Shown here piece by piece: positions 49,580 through 58,225 of a DNA stretch of 64,000 nucleotides (within the stretch, counting starts at the first letter, position 1; each line of letters opens with the position of its first letter). The stretch is from Bdellovibrio sp. SKB1291214 (GTDB lineage Bacteria; Bdellovibrionota; Bdellovibrionia; Bdellovibrionales; Bdellovibrionaceae), in assembly GCF_002209355.2 (NCBI RefSeq), contig NZ_CP106855.1, forward strand, positions 806,001 to 870,000, in the 5' to 3' direction. The position numbers and the translations under genes are program-made. The notes under the pieces are model-generated. The model ran no database searches. It was not told the DNA's origin and saw only the letters and a list, made by a program, of their open reading frames with translations.

Positions 49580-50143
49580 ATGAAAAAATTGATGCTATCC
49601 ATGTTTGCACTATGCGCGTTTGCACAAACTGCTCACGCTCAAGAATATGTATCTTTCGATAATGATGAATCTAACTACAGCGAAGAAGCTGAAATGAATC
49701 AAGATGCTGCGGCACTCATCGGTGAGGATGCTGCTGCTTACGGTCGCGGTGACGGCTGGGGTCGCCCAGGTCGCGGCGGCGGTTGGGGTCCTCGCCCAGG
49801 TCGTCCTGGTCCCGGTCCACGCCCAGGCCCGGGTCATGGTGGCCCAGGTCATGGCGGTGGTCATGGCCCAGGTTATCCACCTCCGCCTCCAGGTCATGGT
49901 GGCCCAGGTCACGGTGGTCCCGGTTACCCACCATCACACCCTCGCGTTGAATACGTGACATGTGAGTCTTACGGCAACCGCTACAACACTTGCTACGTAA
50001 ACCCGTACGGTATTCGCAGAGTTTTCTTGGCTCGCCAAAACTCAAACGCACGTTGTGATGCCAATAGATCTTTCGGTCTTGCTGGTAACTACATCTGGGT
50101 AGATCACGGTTGCCGTGGTGTATTCGGTGTAGAGCGCTACTAA
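49580..50143 (+). CDS. Exported Gly/Pro/His-rich protein
   Basis: 187 residues; signal peptide ends AHAQ. After an acidic segment (FDNDESNYSEEAEMNQD) comes a Gly/Pro/His/Arg-rich stretch (about 55-115, units like GHGGPGHGGP), then a C-terminal domain (about 120-187) with four cysteines (VTCESY, NTCYVN, ARCDAN, HGCRGV) likely paired. The end, VDHGCRGVF, is like that of DUF3011 proteins (lectin-like beta repeat), so a small carbohydrate-binding role is possible. It is similar in style to the linker in the glycine-zipper protein at 22741. AAAGGA before ATG 49580. Confidence 0.8.
   Translation: MKKLMLSMFALCAFAQTAHAQEYVSFDNDESNYSEEAEMNQDAAALIGEDAAAYGRGDGWGRPGRGGGWGPRPGRPGPGPRPGPGHGGPGHGGGHGPGYPPPPPGHGGPGHGGPGYPPSHPRVEYVTCESYGNRYNTCYVNPYGIRRVFLARQNSNARCDANRSFGLAGNYIWVDHGCRGVFGVERY
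49741..49935 (+). repeat. Imperfect tandem repeats coding the Gly/Pro/His linker
   Basis: Units such as GGTCATGGTGGCCCA (Gly-His-Gly-Gly-Pro) recur several times with small changes. The antisense strand also has open frames here purely because of the repeat composition. Confidence 0.75.
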
Positions 50144-50206
50144 TTCAACTTCCCATTTTTTTGAGAGTGCGTGTTCCCCACAATATGCTCTCTTAAGAAA
50201 ACTCCT

Positions 50207-50241
50207 AAAAAGCCCCGTGCAAAACACGGGGCTTTTTTTTT
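50207..50241 (+). terminator. Terminator of the Gly/Pro-rich gene
   Basis: AAAAAGCCCCGTG-CAAAA-CACGGGGCTTTTTTTTT: 9-bp GC-rich stem, 5-base loop, nine T. About 65 bases after the stop at 50143. Confidence 0.93.
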
Positions 50242-50341
50242 GTTAACGATCAAACACATTACATAAAACAAATGTTCTGTAATTTGCTGGTTTGAGGCCA
50301 ATTCGTTACGTTATAAACAAGCAATATCGAGGAGCAAAAAA

Positions 50342-52747
50342 GTGTGCGGCGGCTACAAATTAGGCGTATTGATAACTCACGCTTATAATCATGAACTCGT
50401 TGCTTTATCGATCCTAATCGCAACGATGGGCGCCTACGTTGCCTTGAACATCGTATTGCGAATTAAAGAATCTCTGGAAAAAACGAATCCGCTTTGGTTG
50501 CTGGGCGGTGCCGTTGCCATGGGTCTGGGGATCTGGAGTATGCACTTTGTAGGCATGCTTGCGATGAAAATGCCGGGCATGGTGGTAGGGTACGATCTGT
50601 TCCTTTCTGTGCTTTCACTTATTGTCGCCATTGGCGCTTCCTTAGTGGCTTTCTATCTAGTCAGCCGAGTCAAAGTGTCCCTGACTACTATGATATTGGG
50701 TGGCGTCTCGATGGCTGTCGCCATTTCTGGAATGCACTATATCGGAATGGCTTCGATGGAAATGCCGGCGCGCATTCAGTGGCGCTGGGATCTTGTTGCA
50801 TTGTCGGTTTTTATTGCTGCCTTTGCCTCCTTCGCCGCACTGGGAGTTTCCATTCTTTTCCGAACCACAAAAAGAATCACTCTGCTGCATATTTTTTCAA
50901 GCTTATTAATGGGTATTGCGGTTTCTGGAATGCACTATACTGGCATGACCGCTGCGAACTTCATTTATGACGATAGCGTCTTGCAGTCCCATCAAGGCGT
51001 TGTATTGGGAACCCAAACCGTTGCTTATGTTGTCGTGGGGGCGACATTAGTAATCTTGCTGGTCGCCTTGATTGCATCTGGCTTTGCACGCATTCTGATC
51101 CGTCGCGCGAAGGAATCTAAAGAAGCCATTCACAGCCGCGATGTTTTATTGAAGCAAGCACAGTCGATCGCTCACCTGGGAAGCTGGGAAGCAATGATAG
51201 ATGGGTCCATCGTCAGCATGTCTGACGAGATGTACAACATTTATAACATCGAAAAAAATAGCAAAATTACCGGAGAAGATCTGGTCAGTTTTGCCGCCCC
51301 CGAGGATCGGGACAAGATTCGCCAGGCGATTTCCGATGCCGTGGCCCACAAAAAAAACTTCAATTTCGATCACATTGTACGTTTGGCCGATGGCACATCG
51401 AAATATGTGCAAACTCGCGGACACGTCTCCTTGGATGAAAAAGGTGAAGTTGTAAAAATCGTGGGAGCAACTCAAGACATCACGGATCGCAAAAGAATTG
51501 AACAAGAGCTTTTGCAAACTCAAGCAGAGCTTGAATCAAGAGTCCAACAACGAACCGCGGATTTGGAACAAGCCCTCAAGGGTGAAAAGAAAGCTAAAGA
51601 AGAAGCCGAAGCTGCCACAAAAGCTAAGATGACTTTTTTGGCAAATATGAGCCACGAAATTCGCACTCCTATGAATGCCATCTTAGGATTTGCAGATCTA
51701 TTAAGCTCCGAAAAACTCAGTGATGAACAAGACGAATTCCTAGGGCGAATTCATGCTAACGGCACCCTGCTCCTAAGAATCATCGATGACATTTTAGACC
51801 TCTCGAAATTCGAAGCTGGCAAGATGCCGATTGAAAAATCCGCCGTGTCATATTTAAGTTTGGTCGAAGAGGTGACAAGTTCTTTATCACTTATGGCGCA
51901 ACAAAAAGGTATCGCGATACAAGTTGAAAAACAGAACGAGATGCCGTCTACGATCTACTCCGATCCTGTGCGCGTGCGCCAAATTTTGGTGAATCTAATT
52001 GGCAACTCTGTGAAGTTTTCTGAAAAAGGTCCCATTAAAGTTCGTCTAAAATCAGAACGAATTGATGGAAAAACCCATATCTTAACGGAAGTTCAAGATT
52101 TCGGTATTGGCATCTCGGAAGAAGGACAGCGCCAAATTTTTCAAGCGTTTGGTCAGGCAGATAATTCGATCATCAGAAAATTCGGTGGTACGGGGTTAGG
52201 GCTGGTTTTGTCTCGTCACTTTGCGCGAGCTTTGGGAGGCAATCTGTCACTGCTGGAAAGCAAGGAAGGGGTCGGTAGTACCTTCTTATTTACGATCGTT
52301 TCTGACAGCGAGGAGCAAATCAAAGACATCGCCGTTAACCAACCGAACGATCCAAAAGCTCCAGTCACGTTGCAGGATTTTGCGGATCAAACTGTAAACG
52401 TTTTGCTGGCAGAAGATACGACAGACAATCAAATTTTGATTCGCCGGTATTTAAAGTCCAACAACTTTAAAGTGACTTGCGCGAATGATGGCTTTGAAGC
52501 TTTGCAATTGGCTTCCAATAACGATTTCGATCTGATCTTGATGGACATTCAAATGCCAGGCATGGATGGATTGCAAGCAACGCGCGAACTACGCTCGCGC
52601 GGTTATAAAAAGCCAATTATTGCACTGACAGCACATGCACTCCGCGAAGAAATTGAAAAATCATTGGATGCTGGCTGCAATGCCCATCTTACGAAACCGA
52701 TTAACAGATCAGATCTTCTTCGAGCTATCAAAGAGACTCTTACCTAG
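50342..52747 (+). CDS. Hybrid sensor histidine kinase with MHYT, PAS and REC domains
   Basis: 801 residues. GTG start at 50342 with GAGGAG six bases upstream. MHYT sensor domain: eight helices with WSMHFVGM, ISGMHYIGM and VSGMHYTGM, thought to bind copper and sense small gases. PAS follows (about 275-390, HLGSWEAMIDGS), then HisKA (FLANMSHEIRTPMNAILGFADLL, His about 437), ATPase (FGTGLGLVLSR-like: FGGTGLGLVLSRHFA), and a C-terminal receiver domain (about 680-801, VLLAEDTTDNQILIRRYL, LMDIQMPGMDG). A full phosphorelay chain on one protein; no response regulator gene lies close by. Confidence 0.95.
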   Translation: MCGGYKLGVLITHAYNHELVALSILIATMGAYVALNIVLRIKESLEKTNPLWLLGGAVAMGLGIWSMHFVGMLAMKMPGMVVGYDLFLSVLSLIVAIGASLVAFYLVSRVKVSLTTMILGGVSMAVAISGMHYIGMASMEMPARIQWRWDLVALSVFIAAFASFAALGVSILFRTTKRITLLHIFSSLLMGIAVSGMHYTGMTAANFIYDDSVLQSHQGVVLGTQTVAYVVVGATLVILLVALIASGFARILIRRAKESKEAIHSRDVLLKQAQSIAHLGSWEAMIDGSIVSMSDEMYNIYNIEKNSKITGEDLVSFAAPEDRDKIRQAISDAVAHKKNFNFDHIVRLADGTSKYVQTRGHVSLDEKGEVVKIVGATQDITDRKRIEQELLQTQAELESRVQQRTADLEQALKGEKKAKEEAEAATKAKMTFLANMSHEIRTPMNAILGFADLLSSEKLSDEQDEFLGRIHANGTLLLRIIDDILDLSKFEAGKMPIEKSAVSYLSLVEEVTSSLSLMAQQKGIAIQVEKQNEMPSTIYSDPVRVRQILVNLIGNSVKFSEKGPIKVRLKSERIDGKTHILTEVQDFGIGISEEGQRQIFQAFGQADNSIIRKFGGTGLGLVLSRHFARALGGNLSLLESKEGVGSTFLFTIVSDSEEQIKDIAVNQPNDPKAPVTLQDFADQTVNVLLAEDTTDNQILIRRYLKSNNFKVTCANDGFEALQLASNNDFDLILMDIQMPGMDGLQATRELRSRGYKKPIIALTAHALREEIEKSLDAGCNAHLTKPINRSDLLRAIKETLT

Positions 52748-52840
52748 GCTCATCAACTGCTGGCCCTTATTCCATATTTATATCCTCTTCATTGACCGGC
52801 TGAGGCAATATTGTTGTTCTAATAAGGCTCAGGAGTATTT

Positions 52841-53227
52841 ATGAGAACGTTAATGGCTATGATATCCTTAATCTTTATTTGCAGTTCCGCTTACGCTGAT
52901 AAGCAATTTCAAATGACCCATGCACCGGGTGTCTGGAGAGCTGAAGATTCATCGGGAATTTTCAATGATTTTCACTTGAATATAACTCCTGCTGAAGACG
53001 GCTCTTTAAATATTCAACACTGTACGACGGAAATCGAAAACACGGGCGTTTGCACCGCTTACGACCAAGCTTCGGGCCTTGGCGAGTACGTCACATCAAA
53101 AAACTATATTCAAGTCTATGAAACCAATAGCCACACATGGGAGTACACGCTGACGATCGATGACAAAAATCCCAAGATGCTTTACAGAGTCTTTGGTACG
53201 CAGATCATCCGTTACTTTAAATTGTAG
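52841..53227 (+). CDS. Small exported hypothetical protein (DUF2147-like possible)
   Basis: 128 residues. Signal peptide ends SAYADK. The mature part of about 108 residues has a beta-rich pattern (GVWRAEDSSGIFNDFHLNITPAEDGSLNIQHC) that recalls small beta-barrel envelope proteins, with two cysteines (QHCTTE, VCTAY). No certain family. AGGAG with 5-base spacing before ATG 52841. Followed after 29 bases by the cupin gene and possibly co-transcribed with it. Confidence 0.77.
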   Translation: MRTLMAMISLIFICSSAYADKQFQMTHAPGVWRAEDSSGIFNDFHLNITPAEDGSLNIQHCTTEIENTGVCTAYDQASGLGEYVTSKNYIQVYETNSHTWEYTLTIDDKNPKMLYRVFGTQIIRYFKL

Positions 53228-53256
53228 ACTGGCGGTCCCTTTGATATATTGGGCCC

Positions 53257-54183
53257 ATGAAAAAAATCGGCCTGGCAGATCTACTATCCCCTATTAGCAT
53301 TCAAGAGTTTTTCAATTCTAACTGGCCAGTGGAGCCGCTGTTCATTCCCTCCCAGCCAGGTAAGCTGCAGGAACTTTTTTACTTGCCTCAATTGCAAGAT
53401 CTTGAGGTCCTGATTGCAGCCCGTAACCGCAAAGTGCGCGCCTGTCTGCCAGATTTCGATGATGAATATAGCTCGATCCATTTGGAACCCAGTGACTCTT
53501 TAAAAGCCTACCGCAACAACATGACCTTGGTTTTTGATTCGATGCAAGCCCAGGACGCCACGATCGCAGCATCCTTGAAACAAATAAGACAGGATCTGGG
53601 ATTAGTCACGGGCGGAGAGGAAAACGATCTGTGCAAGGCTCGCTCGATCGCGTATGCGACACCGGCTGGTTGCGGAACCCGACTGCACTTTGATGCCAAT
53701 GCGAATTTTGTGATTCAAATTCAAGGCACCAAGACATGGCGTCTGGCTCCGAACGAATCCGTCGATTTTCCGACAGAAAGATTCACGACGGGCTCTTTAG
53801 AAATGCCGGCGGCCTTGGAAAATCAATGTCACGCTCCTTTAATCGACGAACTTCCTGAACACAGTATGACGTGCGTGATGAAGCCTGGTTGTGTCTTATA
53901 CGTTCCCCGTGGCTATTGGCATGAAACCACAACTGAAGAAGATTCGTTGTCGTTAAACTTTACCTTTAGTCAGCCCACGTGGGCTGATGTATTTACGAAA
54001 TCTCTGCAAGAGGTCTTGCTTCGCTCGCCGGAATGGAGAGAGCTTGCTGATGGCTTAGAAGGCACGGACCAAAATCGCAAAGAACAAGCTATCGAACGTT
54101 TTGAGTTTTTAGTGAAAAATCTGTCAGAAGAGCTGCCAGGAATTTCTGGCAAGCTCTTACTAGCTGAAGGCCGTTTGATTTAA
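53257..54183 (+). CDS. JmjC/cupin-4 type 2-oxoglutarate oxygenase
   Basis: 308 residues. TRLHFDANANFVIQIQGTKTWRL gives the HxD pair of iron ligands; CVLYVPRGYWHETTTEEDSLSLNFTF gives the distal His and the YVPRGxWH motif of the cupin-4 (ribosomal oxygenase/JmjC) family. Such enzymes hydroxylate amino-acid side chains of ribosomal proteins in E. coli (YcfD on L16), but the target here is unproven. The N-terminal half binds substrate. ATG 53257; ends 3 bases before the phoR stop on the other strand. Confidence 0.86.
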   Translation: MKKIGLADLLSPISIQEFFNSNWPVEPLFIPSQPGKLQELFYLPQLQDLEVLIAARNRKVRACLPDFDDEYSSIHLEPSDSLKAYRNNMTLVFDSMQAQDATIAASLKQIRQDLGLVTGGEENDLCKARSIAYATPAGCGTRLHFDANANFVIQIQGTKTWRLAPNESVDFPTERFTTGSLEMPAALENQCHAPLIDELPEHSMTCVMKPGCVLYVPRGYWHETTTEEDSLSLNFTFSQPTWADVFTKSLQEVLLRSPEWRELADGLEGTDQNRKEQAIERFEFLVKNLSEELPGISGKLLLAEGRLI

Positions 54184-54186
54184 TTT

Positions 54187-55620
54187 TTATTTAATTGGAA
54201 AGGCGCAGATAAATTCTGTGCCTCGGTCTATTTCGGATTTAACGGCAACAGTACCACCATGACTTTGCATGATATGCTTAACGATCGCTAAGCCCAGTCC
54301 TGTCCCGCCCGCGTCTCTCGTACGTCCCTTATCTATGCGATAGAAACGTTCAAACAAGCGATCCAAATGTTCGCTCGGAATGCCGGGGCCGTCGTCAATC
54401 ACGCGCAGAATGATGTATTCTTTGATGTCGCGCTCCCAACGAATTTGCACGGTTTTGTTATTCGGAATGAACTTTACTGCATTCGATACCAAATTACGAA
54501 GAACCTGCTCCACTTTGCGCGAGTCCGCCTTAAATGGAGGAACTTCGCCCACAACGCGGATTGCGATGCTTTTTTCTGCTGCGAGCACGGCCATTTCAGA
54601 AACAACGTGTTCTGAAATTTGCAAAGGATGGATCAGTTCAAGTTTTAGCTCAGAGTTGCTGGATTCAAGGGAAGTCAATGACAACAAGTCATTAACCAAA
54701 TCCATCAGGCGATCGATATTTCGAGAAACGATGTTAATGAACTTGCCCGCCTGCTCAATTTGGCCATTGTTGATATCGTCTTTTAAAGTATCGACGTAAC
54801 CTTTGATTGAAGTAAGCGGTGTGCGCAATTCGTGGGACGCGTTGCCGACAAATTCAATACGGATTTGTTCGGCGCGTTTTAGCTCAGTGATGTCATGGAA
54901 GATTCCAACGATACCGTAAACTTCACGAGTTTTTTCGTTACGAATCGGATTCACAGAGACAGAGAAAAAGCGTGGCTGATTATCAATTAGGGTTGGAAGC
55001 TTGACTGTGAAACGAGTGTTTTTACCTGTTTTAATAGTTGATGCAAAACCTTCCAACACATCGGGAGAACGGATGGCATCTTTCAGACGCAAGTTTTCTG
55101 AGGAAAGCTGAGGGCCTTTTAAAAACTGCGCCGCGAACTGCGAGTTAAAATACAAAATCTTTTCGTCAAGACTGACGCTGACCAAGCCCTCTGCCACGGA
55201 ACTCATGAAAGCTTGCGACTCCTCCTGTGCTTGCAGGAAGTTCGCCTTACGACGTTTCATTTTTTTGTGGATCTTATCCAAGGCAATTTCAAGCTCTGAC
55301 AAATCATCTGCGTCGTCGTCCAAAAGGTCGTCAGCTTCAGAAGCAGAAAAGATCTCTCCGTACACGCGCTTATTAGAAATGCGCAAAGCTTTCAAAATAA
55401 CTTTGTGTATAGGACGAACGAAACGGAAAGAAATAATTGCCGACACTAAGATGCTAAACGCAAAGAAGTTCAACAAAAAATCGCTATAGACGAAGTCCGC
55501 CATCCGATGTTGAGAATCCAACGAGGCGGCAATTACGAAAGCCAGGATATTAAAGACGACAACTTGGAAAAAAAATAACTTCCAGAATAATCGCCAAGGG
55601 AAACGAATGAAACTGTTCAT
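54187..55620 (-). CDS. phoR: Phosphate regulon sensor histidine kinase PhoR
   Basis: 477 residues. Two N-terminal membrane helices (about 12-33 and 48-68) with a tiny periplasmic loop, a charged linker, PAS (about 130-225; FMSSVAEGLVSVSLDEKILYFN), HisKA (FVGNASHELRTPLTSIKGYVD, His about 257), and ATPase with DDGPGIPSEHL and GTGLGLAIVKHIM. Autophosphorylates and passes phosphate to PhoB when phosphate is low, under control of PhoU and the Pst transporter, which is not in the window. Start ATG 55620 overlaps the phoB stop (ATGA), so translation is coupled. Confidence 0.93.
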   Translation of the reverse strand: MNSFIRFPWRLFWKLFFFQVVVFNILAFVIAASLDSQHRMADFVYSDFLLNFFAFSILVSAIISFRFVRPIHKVILKALRISNKRVYGEIFSASEADDLLDDDADDLSELEIALDKIHKKMKRRKANFLQAQEESQAFMSSVAEGLVSVSLDEKILYFNSQFAAQFLKGPQLSSENLRLKDAIRSPDVLEGFASTIKTGKNTRFTVKLPTLIDNQPRFFSVSVNPIRNEKTREVYGIVGIFHDITELKRAEQIRIEFVGNASHELRTPLTSIKGYVDTLKDDINNGQIEQAGKFINIVSRNIDRLMDLVNDLLSLTSLESSNSELKLELIHPLQISEHVVSEMAVLAAEKSIAIRVVGEVPPFKADSRKVEQVLRNLVSNAVKFIPNNKTVQIRWERDIKEYIILRVIDDGPGIPSEHLDRLFERFYRIDKGRTRDAGGTGLGLAIVKHIMQSHGGTVAVKSEIDRGTEFICAFPIK

Positions 55621-56333
55621 GCAGGGTCCATTTTAACTCGGTAGCCAACACCACGAATCGTCTCGATACGATCGCCCCACTCGCCCAACTTTTTACGAAG
55701 ACCGAAAACGTGCGTGTCAATCGTTCGACCCACAACACTGATTCCTTCGCCTTGAATGTTTTCGATCAACTTTTCGCGAGTCAGTACCACTCCATGATTT
55801 TGCACCAAAGTCCCCAACAACTTGAACTCTGAAGGAGTCAAATGCAGTGGTTCATTGTTGTAAGAGATTTCATAGGTTTTAAAATTCATTTTCAGACCGT
55901 GAATAGCGATTTCACTGTCATCTTTAATCACTTCCTCAGTTTTAGGGTTTGCACGGCGAAGCAATGCTTTTGCTCGGGCAATCAAAACAGAAGGATTGAA
56001 AGGTTTCGTTAAATAATCATCGGCACCGCGCTCAAGGCCCATGACGATGTCTTGAGGCTCGGTTTTCGCGGTCACCATTAGAATTGATGAATTCTGATGT
56101 TTAGATTTAATACGATCTAGGATGTCGACACCGTGAAGGCCCGGAAGCATCCAGTCCAGAACAAACAGTTGGTAGTTCTTGGCATTCATTTCAGCGAGGG
56201 CTTCTTCGGCAGAGGCACATTCAGTCACGCGATAACCTTGACGTAGCAGATGCAAAGCCATCAGTTCGCGGATCTCTTGTTCGTCCTCAACCACCATCAC
56301 TTGAATTGAATTTTCAGCCAAACTTGCCCCCAT
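55617..56333 (-). CDS. phoB: Phosphate regulon response regulator PhoB
   Basis: 238 residues from ATG 56333 (ATG 56342 is also possible). Receiver domain: VMVVEDEQE, phospho-acceptor Asp in FVLDWMLPGLHG, LMVTAKTEP, KPFNPSVLIAR. DNA-binding winged helix at about 145-238 with LTPSEFKLLGTLVQNHGVVLTREKL and GRTIDTHVFGLRKKLG, as in OmpR/PhoB family. It overlaps the phoU end by about 20 bases and phoR start by ATGA. It should bind 11-bp direct repeats; such repeats are seen upstream of phoU. Confidence 0.94.
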   Translation of the reverse strand: MGASLAENSIQVMVVEDEQEIRELMALHLLRQGYRVTECASAEEALAEMNAKNYQLFVLDWMLPGLHGVDILDRIKSKHQNSSILMVTAKTEPQDIVMGLERGADDYLTKPFNPSVLIARAKALLRRANPKTEEVIKDDSEIAIHGLKMNFKTYEISYNNEPLHLTPSEFKLLGTLVQNHGVVLTREKLIENIQGEGISVVGRTIDTHVFGLRKKLGEWGDRIETIRGVGYRVKMDPA

Positions 56334-56979
56334 GTCGAACATCTTTACCGGTAAATGCGAAGATCACGTCTTCCGCAATATTAGTCGCGTGGTCACCCAG
56401 GCGTTCCAAATTACGCGCGATCAAAATAAAATCCATGCTTGCTTCAACGTCGTCTGGATTGGTTTTCATGTGTTTGATCGCATCATTGAAAACTTTATTT
56501 TTCAAAGTGTCGATCTCATCATCCATCAGCAAAATATTTTTTGCCTCAACAGCGTCTCCGCGTACGAAACAATCCAAAGAGCCTTTTACCATGCGACCCG
56601 CGATCTCAGACATTTTCTGAATATCGCCAGTTTGCGCTTGAATCGGCTTACGACCCAAATAGTCCTTACCCGAGTACGAAATATTCACAGTTTGGTCGCC
56701 CATGCGCTCCAGATCGTTATTGATCTTTAAAACAGAAATGATCAAACGAAGATCTTTTGCGACAGGGCCCTGTTTTGCCAAGATGTGCATGCAAACGTTA
56801 TCAACGCGGATGTGATCTTCGTTGATGCGCTTTTCGATTTCATGAACTTCTTGGAAAGCAGCCACATCACGGGAAAGTAGCGCAGTGATCACTTGAGAGA
56901 GGGCTTTTTCGACATGACCACCCATTACAAGAATCATTTTCTTTAGGTCTTCAAGTTGAGTGTCGATGGCACGTTCCAT
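56314..56979 (-). CDS. phoU: Phosphate transport system regulator PhoU
   Basis: 221 residues. Two three-helix PhoU bundles with E/D-rich metal patches: FQEVHEIEKRINEDHIRVDNVC and LLMDDEIDTLKNKVF with LRLIISVLKINNDLERMGDQTVNI and ARNLERLGDHATNIAEDVIF. PhoU links the Pst transporter to PhoR and keeps the regulon off at high phosphate. ATG 56979 has GGGGA six bases upstream; the longer frame to 57039 lacks a ribosome site. First gene of phoU-phoB-phoR. Confidence 0.95.
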   Translation of the reverse strand: MERAIDTQLEDLKKMILVMGGHVEKALSQVITALLSRDVAAFQEVHEIEKRINEDHIRVDNVCMHILAKQGPVAKDLRLIISVLKINNDLERMGDQTVNISYSGKDYLGRKPIQAQTGDIQKMSEIAGRMVKGSLDCFVRGDAVEAKNILLMDDEIDTLKNKVFNDAIKHMKTNPDDVEASMDFILIARNLERLGDHATNIAEDVIFAFTGKDVRHGGKFG

Positions 56980-57041
56980 ACGTATTCCCCGTTCGTTGGT
57001 TGTATAAAGGTTTTCAGAGTAAAAAACACCGCTTAACACGG

Positions 57042-57074
57042 TACCTAAAGCAAAACTAACACAATCTTAACACA
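57042..57074 (-). promoter_or_regulatory. Candidate PhoB box: direct repeats of 11 bp upstream of phoU
   Basis: On the minus strand three units follow each other with an exact 11-base period: TGTGTTAAGAT (57074-57064), TGTGTTAGTTT (57063-57053), TGCTTTAGGTA (57052-57042); a further TGTTAAG lies at 57038. PhoB binds 11-bp direct repeats in E. coli (half-site CTGTCAT), so the geometry fits, though the motif differs. Possible -10 sites are TACTCT (57021-57016) and TATACA (57007). Supports autoregulation of phoU-phoB-phoR. Confidence 0.5.
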
Positions 57075-57097
57075 GCATCCCACCTAAGGGTGCCGCC

Positions 57098-58174
57098 CTA
57101 GAATAAAACTTGTGCTGCCAATTCTACTTTAGAGGCATCGCGGATGCCTTTACCGTAGTCTTGAGCATACCATGTATGATCCACTGCCAAAGCAGTTTTT
57201 ACATCTTCAGTAACTTGATATGCAAAAGACAAAATACCTGTTTGCATCGTTTTGTCAGACTCGCCAACGGCTGCATCCAGGTAATCGTAACGAAGCATCA
57301 ACTCACCTTTTGGTCCCATTCCAAAAATAGTGTAAGCACTGCCACCAAAACCATGGACCGCCTGACCCGCAAGCGCCGATACGTCCACGCTGTCAGCCAT
57401 TTCATAATCCGTGATTGCGTCAGCAGGATCATGAGTATCCAACAGTTCGATACCGATTCGCGTTTTGCTATCTTCAGGTTTGTACAAGAAAGAAGCTTGG
57501 ATGCGTTCCTTGGCCCCGACATCATCCCCATAAGCTTCGTAAGTTCCATGGATATACTGTAAACTCAACACCACCGGATTCATGCTTGTAAATCGCAAGA
57601 ACAAGGAACCTTCTTTTTGAGCACGAGAATTATCTTGCTTGCGACCCTCACCGTTTACAACAGATAAAGACCATTCACCTAAATCCCACGGCATCTCCGA
57701 CATGAACTCAAGGCCCAAGTCGGAATAATGCTGGTACTTCCACTTTTCAGTGATGCCCCATGCGGTTTCTCCTAAAAAACGATAGTTCACGTCTTCATAA
57801 TGAGATTCCAACCAAGAATCTGGGATTACACCCATGCGAAGACTGCTAGCGCCCTCAAAGATTGAAACCAATTCCAAGTAGGCTTCACGAGTGTTTACGG
57901 AAAAGCTGTCGGAAGCCGCGGTTGTAGCCGTCGCCTCTTTTAATTTCTGAGCGCCTTCAAATGAGACATACAGCAAGTTTCCTTCCTTCAAAGGAACACT
58001 GAAGTTTAAGAGCAATGACGGGACTCTAAAATTAGTCTCGCCAGCCTGTCCTGTGGGTAATAGATGCACCAAAGCATTCAAATCAGCTTCCCCACTGATT
58101 TCGATATCTGAAAGAGCCCAGGCTTGCCCACCTACAAAAATACTCAACATCGACGACAAAATTAATTTTTTCAT
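57098..58174 (-). CDS. Outer membrane porin-like protein
   Basis: 358 residues from ATG 58174. Signal peptide ends AWALSD. The rest is a series of short amphipathic beta strands with aromatic residues and an ending of KVELAAQVLF, with a C-terminal phenylalanine as in many outer-membrane barrels. It resembles trimeric porins of about 14-16 strands. It is just upstream of phoU on the same strand, so a phosphate or anion porin like PhoE/OprP is a fair guess, but the sequence does not prove it. No Pho box was seen in the short divergent gap to ppx. Confidence 0.8.
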   Translation of the reverse strand: MKKLILSSMLSIFVGGQAWALSDIEISGEADLNALVHLLPTGQAGETNFRVPSLLLNFSVPLKEGNLLYVSFEGAQKLKEATATTAASDSFSVNTREAYLELVSIFEGASSLRMGVIPDSWLESHYEDVNYRFLGETAWGITEKWKYQHYSDLGLEFMSEMPWDLGEWSLSVVNGEGRKQDNSRAQKEGSLFLRFTSMNPVVLSLQYIHGTYEAYGDDVGAKERIQASFLYKPEDSKTRIGIELLDTHDPADAITDYEMADSVDVSALAGQAVHGFGGSAYTIFGMGPKGELMLRYDYLDAAVGESDKTMQTGILSFAYQVTEDVKTALAVDHTWYAQDYGKGIRDASKVELAAQVLF

Positions 58175-58225
58175 GTCTATGATGCTCGCATTTTTATATA
58201 CTAATGCCAAAGGAGAACTTTAGCC
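58175..58225. promoter_or_regulatory. Divergent promoter gap, porin and ppx
   Basis: The 51-base gap holds TATATACT around 58195-58202. It contains TATACT for ppx (plus) and TATATA/TATAAA-like sequences for the porin (minus). AAGGAG at 58209-58214 is the ppx ribosome site. The two promoters would overlap. Confidence 0.4.

Noticed and set aside
49610-50051. Antisense open frames in the Gly/Pro-rich gene
   Set aside because: Repetitive GC-rich units leave stops absent on both strands; the plus strand has signal peptide, RBS and cysteine domain.
50342-52747. Phosphate-related sensor because the Pho genes are near
   Set aside because: MHYT sensor domains are tied to gas or copper sensing; three genes separate it from phoR and the direction differs.
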